A DNA stretch of 64,000 nucleotides from Phylloscopus collybita (lineage: Eukaryota; Chordata; Aves; Passeriformes; Phylloscopidae), in assembly GCA_027886175.1 (NCBI GenBank), contig JAJNNQ010000002.1:9854001-9918000 (forward strand), read 5' to 3'. Shown here in pieces: positions 60,566-64,000 of this stretch; position 1 is the first letter of the stretch; every line of letters begins with the position of its first letter. A program made the translations under genes and the position numbers. The notes beneath the pieces are model-generated. The model searched no databases, had not been told where the DNA came from, and saw nothing but the letters and a program-made list of their open reading frames with translations.

Positions 60566-63500
60566 TATGTACAACAAGGCAAGATATAAGACGGAAGAGA
60601 ACCCAATCCACTTTTGTTAGACCAGGCATTCCAAATTCCTCTTCACATGTTCATTACAGCAGTCTCTACAACTGCTGTTTGCTTTTCTTATTGCTAGGAG
60701 AGGAGGATTTGCTAGCTGGTGATTGAATATCTCTGTCTCCAAGGTACCCAGTGCTCCTTCTGGACAACATTCAAACTTGGTGCTATAAGCTAAGTTCTGG
60801 TCTCAAGTCCAGTCACTCAGCAGCATCCATAGGTAAAGTCAAGAAATGCGTGAGATACACACAAAAATAATGGGGACAACACAAACTTGCAGCGGCTGGA
60901 AAAATATAAACCACTATTTTCTAAAGGTTCTCTATATATCAGATGAGTAGTGGTAATAAGTCTTTGGAAATCTTAGTGAGAAAACCTTAATGAGAGGAAA
61001 TAAAAGTCAAAGATGACATCTAACCTATGGTCCAAAGAAATGGGAAGATGGTGAGCTCCATATATCCATTAGAAATGTTAGTATAATTGCTATTTAAAAG
61101 CCATGTAAAAAGTGCCTCATAATGCCATTTCCATTCTCTTTCTTCATAATATATATACAATAAATATATTCACAGAAATAAATGGGAAATAAGATTTTTT
61201 TCTCTTCTTCAGAAAAGTGCAGATAGCATCCTACCTTTTACCATGGTAATCTATCTCTTAATTTTTTTCACTAATAATATCATGGAGAAACACAGGACAG
61301 AAGAGAAGCAGACTGATTTTATTTTCATTTGTGCCACTTCAACACCAACTTCAAGCCTAATAATAAAATAAATGAGGGGAAGCTAATGATATTCAGTTTT
61401 CCACAGCTGTAACAAGTCCTGAAGTCTTACTGCAGCTGATATGCCTCTTTAGGTAAAGTAGTACCTAGTTCTCTCAGACTACTGTAAAACTGGCCTATCT
61501 GCAGAGACTGCTAGGGAATTGCCAACTTACACTGGTTACTGAGCTCAGAATTAGAAAAAAGAAGGGGAGAGTTGTCCTTTCCCATTTCCCATGTTGTGCT
61601 GTCATGTTCATTTTGTCTTCCTGCCCCTGCACCACCTACAGTGATAATTTTATTTAAGTTAAAGAACAAATTCACGAAAACAAAAGAATCCCTGATTCTC
61701 ACTTATATGAGAAGTTTTTTCCTCATAATGAAATTGAGACATTAAGATCAAATCCCCAGAAGCAGATATCTGAATTCATATTCCTGAAAGACCTGGCCTA
61801 GCTTGTGATAACTTTTGGGCATTGATACTATTCAAAGTTTGGCAACACATGATGCAAGGTCTTGTTCAAACTCCACTTTGTAGCCAGTCCTTACATCTCA
61901 ATACCAAACTGTGTGCTGAGAGAAGAGAGTTTCATGACTTATCTTTTATTCACTAAATCTTAAAGCTTTTGGGAAGTGATTTTTATTTAGTTGTTAGTAA
62001 GTTGGGAAGATGTGTTCAGATCTTGTGATCACTGACTCAGTTTTATCACTTAAATAAGGTCTGAATTTAGACTGTTAAAGAAAGCACATTTTTATACTTA
62101 GGGACTTCAGCGATGGAACTACTGGTCTCTTTTCTGTCATAAAATCCTCTGTGGCAATTCACAGAGAAAACTTCATTAGCCTGAATTGTCAGAGAATTCT
62201 TATACCCTGGTTACAGATATCACTTCTTATTTTGGCTGGTGCTGAGAGACTGTGATCCTTTTCTTTTTCTCCTGGGAACTCTTCCTTGTAAAGTAGAATT
62301 TTAAAGTCAAAGCCACCACAGTTTTAAAGATGAAAGTGACAAAATGGCAGTTCTTTCATCTATAGAATAAGAAGCTGATGGTTAGAGATAAACAAGTAAC
62401 AAAAAACACAGCCCACAAACCAGAGTGATCAGCCAGACACCTGAAATACATCTACCACTGGACTCCTACAATTGTGCCAAGGTACAGCTTCACTCCAGCC
62501 TCCTTCAACACCACAAACCAGCATAGAAGGGGCTAGAGAAGCTTGGGGCTTTTGTTAATACTCAAAGTTTGCATTGTATTTACCTGTAATTTTCCTTCAG
62601 TCAACTGGAGTCAGGATGAATCTTTAAGGAGACTCAGCTTAATAACCTCGACCTACCTTCTGTAAGCTACAATTGCAAAGCTTTTAGCAGAACAGCTCAA
62701 CAAATTGAGAGCATCTGGTTAGATAGAGTCTTGCCCAGAAATAGGCAAAAGAAAATGGAAAATAAAGATAAAAATAATTTTGATATATGCCATTAAGCCT
62801 CTTTTTTTTTTTGCTCTCAAATAGAGGCCTGATACAAAGACAGTGAAGATAAATAGAGAAAAATTAAACAATCATTTCTAAGAAATGGAAACTGATGCAG
62901 TATAAAAATCAAGTTACTGACTGAAATAATTTGGAGGTACTTACAGGTCATCTGGTGAAGGATTTTTATGTCTTTTTCATCTACTTTATGGAGACTTGTA
63001 CATCAGCACTTTGGCACAAATGACAGGTGCCAGAATATGATTCTTTCCTTGTTTGTTTCATAAGCTCTAAAAGAACCATGAAGTTTCCTGTCCTTCTCTA
63101 TTGTTCCATGTGTAAATGACCGTTGCCAAGAATGAAATTTCAGGTGTTTTGAGAATTTTGAGTGTCATAATCCAGAAAGCCATATCATCACCTAACACAG
63201 CAACCACACCCTACTGATCTTTCTCTAGTCATTTGGAACAAGGTCCTGCATAGCTGACATATTTCTGCACTGCCCTCCCACTGCTTACTGAATTTCTGAA
63301 TGGTTTAGGAGAAGGGGGAGACCACTAATGTTTTTCAGACTGCAGGTATATTCAGGGTCTTGCATAATTCTTGGCTTCAAGGGCTGTAAGTGAAAATTCT
63401 TATGCAAACAGCTTCCTTTCATATGAGGATCAGAGCTGAGCTCTGTCGTGGAAGCTGGCTGACCACAGGAGTAAGAAGGCTGCTGAAAGTGCCTGCAGAA

Positions 63501-64000
63501 GCATTGAGAGGATAAACGATCTGGAAACAAATGGAACTTCTTCTGTGGCTGAAAAACAACAGCCTGAGAGGAAGCGGATGAGAGAGCATCACACTTAGAA
63601 ATGAGGCAATGGTGGTGGAAGCTCTGGTGGAAGCAGCATTTTCTCTGTGCTGGGATGCACTAAGTCTCTGGCCAGTATTTCTGTTCTCTGGTGAAGTCCT
63701 GCTCTGCATGACTCATTTGAAAGAGAAAACCCTGTTCTTAGAACTAAAACTTCAACAATATCAGGAAATGCACAGAAGTTCCACACCCCCACTAATGCTT
63801 TCACCCATGTCAAATTATTCAATTCCTAGTCACAGTTCTGAGATGCTTTCTTTGTCCAGGTAGTGAAGAAGACATCTCCCTTATATCACTTCTTGCAGCA
63901 AAACAGAGCCACTGTAGTTACAGCACAGGAGGCAAATTGTAAATAGGATTCCCACTGCTACAAATGTGAGGTGTGATACATGTGAAAATCTTTTGGGGTA
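60566..64000. other. Unique non-coding segment to window end
   Basis: AT-rich to about 63250, with no recognised repeat. 63280-63870 is richer in G+C and has overlapping open frames on both strands (plus 63609-63863; minus 63285-63530, 63419-63709, 63595-63822). The plus frame ends just before CCAGGTAGTGAAG, a possible splice donor. No domain is recognised, so no gene is called. Confidence 0.4.

Noticed and set aside
1..64000. tRNA, rRNA, snRNA, CRISPR or bacterial-type operon features
   Set aside because: Scanned by eye for tRNA box-B-like words, spliceosomal RNA starts and regularly spaced repeats; none convincing. The sequence is vertebrate nuclear DNA.

Overview
The window looks like AT-rich nuclear DNA of a bird and shows no convincing protein-coding gene. 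The organism call rests on the repeats. There are several 3' fragments of CR1 (chicken repeat 1) LINEs, some with the characteristic imperfect ATTCTGTG-type 3' tail (read as CACAGAAT on the opposite strand). There are also LTRs whose sequence matches, from memory, endogenous-retrovirus LTRs common in songbirds. A passerine is likely, but that is inference. Open frames on both strands are short, mostly 60-150 codons. The longest (246 and 175 codons) fall inside LTR sequence, which is what non-coding DNA of this composition would give.

Layout. 1-8 kb: an internally deleted CR1 on the minus strand (884-1612), an A-rich tract, a perfect 17-bp hairpin at 3.3 kb, a long (TA)n microsatellite at 4.74 kb, and a well-preserved CR1 3' end on the plus strand (about 6390-7108). 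8-12 kb: a possible degenerate LTR with a 10-bp hairpin (8.16-8.44 kb), then a nested pair in which one LTR (10572-11122) has inserted into another (10358-10571 plus 11123-11335). 12-25 kb: AT-rich unique sequence with small CR1 fragments at 15.2, 18.06, 21.03 and 22.2 kb (the last ancient), a G-quadruplex-type tract at 13.6 kb, and three stretches with the texture of conserved non-coding regulatory DNA. 25.7-26.3 kb: a nearly complete solo LTR of the same type as the outer LTR at 10.4 kb. 26.3-40 kb: mostly unique sequence, with a CR1 end at 28.45 kb and two diverged copies of an unidentified element of about 100 bp at 36.87 and 38.28 kb. 40-64 kb: a small GC-rich island of unknown origin beside a poly-T tract (40.5 kb), a possible fossil LINE endonuclease fragment (44.0 kb), a FOX-motif palindrome (51.8 kb), a C-run tract (55.9 kb), an ancient and a younger CR1 fragment (57.8 and 58.9 kb), and more unique sequence.

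There is no operon-like or pathway relationship to describe. The window is best read as intergenic or deep-intronic DNA in which CR1 retrotransposition and LTR insertion account for most recognisable features. I found no convincing tRNA, rRNA, snRNA, CRISPR array or complete retroviral gene. The most useful leads are the nested LTRs, the 3.3-kb hairpin, the unclassified repeat pair at 36.9/38.3 kb, the 40.5-kb island and the candidate conserved elements. All family names come from recall, without a database search.
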